From: Alcanivorax sp. DG881
GTDB lineage: Bacteria; Pseudomonadota; Gammaproteobacteria; Pseudomonadales; Alcanivoracaceae
NCBI RefSeq assembly: GCF_000155615.1
Contig: NZ_DS989915.1
Coordinates: 1,924,290-1,988,289, forward strand
Length of the DNA: 64,000 nucleotides
Direction of reading: 5' to 3'
In this document: in pieces, positions 62,781 to 64,000 of the stretch
Numbering within the stretch: the first letter of the stretch is position 1
Layout of the letters: each line of letters starts with the position of its first letter
The notes under the pieces: model-generated
The model's input: the letters and a program-made list of their open reading frames with translations, nothing else
Told to the model about the DNA's origin: nothing
The model's database searches: none
Program-made: the position numbers and the translations under genes

Positions 62781-62950
62781 TGCAGGAACAGAGCGTAGCG
62801 AATAAGCCTCTTGAGGGACGAACCACGCGTCGTGTGGCAATCGCCCGCAGGGCGATCAGGAGTACCATGCGTCACCAGGGTGATGGTGGTACAGGCATAG
62901 CCCTCCTCCTCGCCCAGGCTCGCATTCGCCCCTCAAGAGGAACGCCTACA
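62781..62950. repeat. REP-like inverted pair
   Basis: TGCAGGAACAGAGCGTAG...GAGGGACGAACC (62781-62829) and inverted ...GCCCCTCAAGAGGAACGCCTACA (62921-62950), about 90 bases apart. Divergent variant of the family; fills the gap between the desaturase and the monooxygenase-fold gene. Confidence 0.65.
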
Positions 62951-63027
62951 GCGGCTTCGCTTAAACGTGTGAGTCGTGTCTTTTACGCTGGTGATCGCGC
63001 CGCCAGAAACGCGCCTACGGCAACCGG

Positions 63028-63318
63028 TTAGTTGCCGGAATAACTCCGCAGGATTTTCACCACTTCCACCTTGTAGTGTTTGTACCAGCCTTGCTTGCCC
63101 AGCTGCTGGGCGACCCGGTGCTCGGCCTGTTCTTTCCAGGCCTTGATGGACGCCTCATCCGGCCAGTAGGAGAGGGCGATTTCCTGCTCCCCTTCCGTGA
63201 CGCTGATGAAATCCGTGCAAGCGAAATCGGCCATGGCCAGATCCCGTAGCTGCTCGGCCATCTGCCGGTAACGGCTGTCCGGATCACCTACGATGGCGGT
63301 AAAAATCACGGCGTACAT
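63028..63318 (-). CDS. ABM-fold (antibiotic biosynthesis monooxygenase-like) protein
   Basis: 96 residues. Dimeric alpha+beta barrel pattern: MYAVIFTAIVGDPDSRYRQMAEQLRDLA, then FISVTEGEQEIALSYWPDEASIKAWKEQAEHRVAQ, typical of ABM/YgiN-like proteins. Cofactor-free oxygenase or ligand-binding role; the function is open. Followed on the same strand by the macrodomain gene, 42 bases away. Confidence 0.82.
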   Translation of the reverse strand: MYAVIFTAIVGDPDSRYRQMAEQLRDLAMADFACTDFISVTEGEQEIALSYWPDEASIKAWKEQAEHRVAQQLGKQGWYKHYKVEVVKILRSYSGN

Positions 63319-63360
63319 TTTCTCTCCCTGTTTTATGTAGTCGCCATTTTCGCATGGCCT

Positions 63361-63891
63361 CTACAGCTCCTTTAATACTCTGTCGAAAACAGCCAGGTCG
63401 GCATCGCTGAACAGCACGAAGCGCACCTGGCTCACCGCCTCCTGGGTCGGCGCGGCATCACGGATCGTCCGCAACGCCACCTGCGCTGCCTCCGCCAGCG
63501 GATAGCCGAATACCCCAGTAGAAATGGCCGGAAAGCCGATGCGGGCAATACCGTGCTGTTCCGCCAGCTCCAGCGCTTTCCGATAGCAGGACGCCAACAG
63601 CTGATCCGACGGTTCATCCCGCCCATACACCGGGCCGAGACAATGAATCACATGGGCATTGGGCAAATTGTGGCCGCCGGAGATCACCGCTTTGCCGGGA
63701 CGGATGGGACCCAGCGGAATGCACTCCTTCTCAAGCCCCGGTCCGGCGGCCCGGTGAATGGCGCCAGCCACCCCACCGCCAATACGCAACTCGGCGTTGG
63801 CCGCGTTGACGATGGCACCCAGGTCCGGCTGGTTTGCGATATCGCCTTGCACGGTTTCCACGGTGACGGTATCGAATTGACACAAGGTCAT
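63361..63891 (-). CDS. Macrodomain O-acetyl-ADP-ribose deacetylase
   Basis: 176 residues from ATG 63891 with GGGAGAGAT. Macrodomain signatures: VQGDIANQ, IVNAANAELRIGGGVAGAIHRAAG (ADP-ribose site), HCLGPVYG, and GFPAISTGVFGYP. YmdB-type enzymes remove acetyl or ADP-ribose from O-acetyl-ADP-ribose and ADP-ribosylated targets. Upstream is a REP unit and heptad array. Confidence 0.88.
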   Translation of the reverse strand: MTLCQFDTVTVETVQGDIANQPDLGAIVNAANAELRIGGGVAGAIHRAAGPGLEKECIPLGPIRPGKAVISGGHNLPNAHVIHCLGPVYGRDEPSDQLLASCYRKALELAEQHGIARIGFPAISTGVFGYPLAEAAQVALRTIRDAAPTQEAVSQVRFVLFSDADLAVFDRVLKEL

Positions 63892-63917
63892 ATCTCTCCC
63901 TCCCATCTCAAGTTGCC

Positions 63918-63981
63918 GTAGGAGCGTCGCTGGCGGCGCGATAACCCAGTAACGCGTTGCGAGAAGCGAGTTTCGAAAGAC
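63918..63981. repeat. REP unit plus heptad array H6, continuing past the window
   Basis: A REP-like unit GTAGGAGCGTCGCTGGCGGC (from 63918) is followed by heptads GCGTTGC GAGAAGC GAGTTTC GAAAGAC at 63954-63981. The last three resemble the left arm of element H2. The element runs toward the window edge. Confidence 0.6.
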
Positions 63982-64000
63982 AAAACCCGATGCCAGGAAG

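Overview
The window looks like chromosomal DNA of a GC-rich (about 60%) marine-type gammaproteobacterium. The order glnK-amt / ubiK / yifB, a creB-creC-creD set, and a dense collection of alcohol, aldehyde and acyl-CoA enzymes would fit an Alcanivorax-like hydrocarbon degrader. That placement is an inference from gene content; there is no rRNA or marker gene here to prove it. No tRNA, rRNA, IS transposase, prophage or CRISPR array was seen.

Layout. 1-15.7 kb: a truncated patatin-like lipoprotein, a TetR/alpha-beta hydrolase divergent pair with a striking double operator, a DUF1223-MipA pair, a MerR regulator facing a DUF2938 membrane protein across a SoxR-box-like promoter, small conserved hypotheticals, and a set of oxidoreductases (three SDR/MDR enzymes and a GMC alcohol dehydrogenase) with a TetR regulator and an EamA exporter. 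15.8-17.3 kb: an AT-rich island of three integron-type gene cassettes, all read leftward, separated by two attC sites and without an integrase (a CALIN). 17.3-23.6 kb: a czcI-like/czcC/czcB/czcA heavy-metal efflux operon. 23.7-30.2 kb: a thioesterase, a response regulator/PAS histidine kinase/Cys-rich protein module, a ligand-gated potassium channel of the GluR0 type, a cupredoxin and a Tat-exported PhoX-like protein. 30.5-35.6 kb: an RND pump and adaptor with a divergent TetR. 35.7-41 kb: a beta-barrel protein and the creBCD cell-envelope stress system. 41-45 kb: a TetR, nitronate monooxygenase, NTF2-like protein, a small K+ channel and RlmI. 45-49.2 kb: the nitrogen-regulated glnK-amt operon with a sigma-54 promoter and an NtrC-like site, ubiK and yifB. 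49.2-57.4 kb: an AT-richer PI-PLC-like gene, an OmpA-type lipoprotein behind a 1715-residue autotransporter, and an AraC regulator. 57.6-64 kb: acyl-CoA dehydrogenase, SDR, Nudix hydrolase, AraC regulator divergent from a membrane fatty-acid desaturase, a monooxygenase-fold protein and a macrodomain hydrolase.

The intergenic DNA is unusual. Two repeat families recur. One is a REP-like family (GTAGGAG...GACGAACC) found mostly as inverted pairs. The other is a set of heptanucleotide tandem arrays (GAGTGAC, GAGTTAC, GTTGAAA, GTGTTGC) at gene 3' ends, four of them with an inverted partner arm. I see at least seven heptad loci and six REP loci. The heptad family and the orphan integron cassettes are the strongest candidates for undescribed biology in the window, followed by the ligand-gated K+ channel and the autotransporter with a flagellin-IN-like module.
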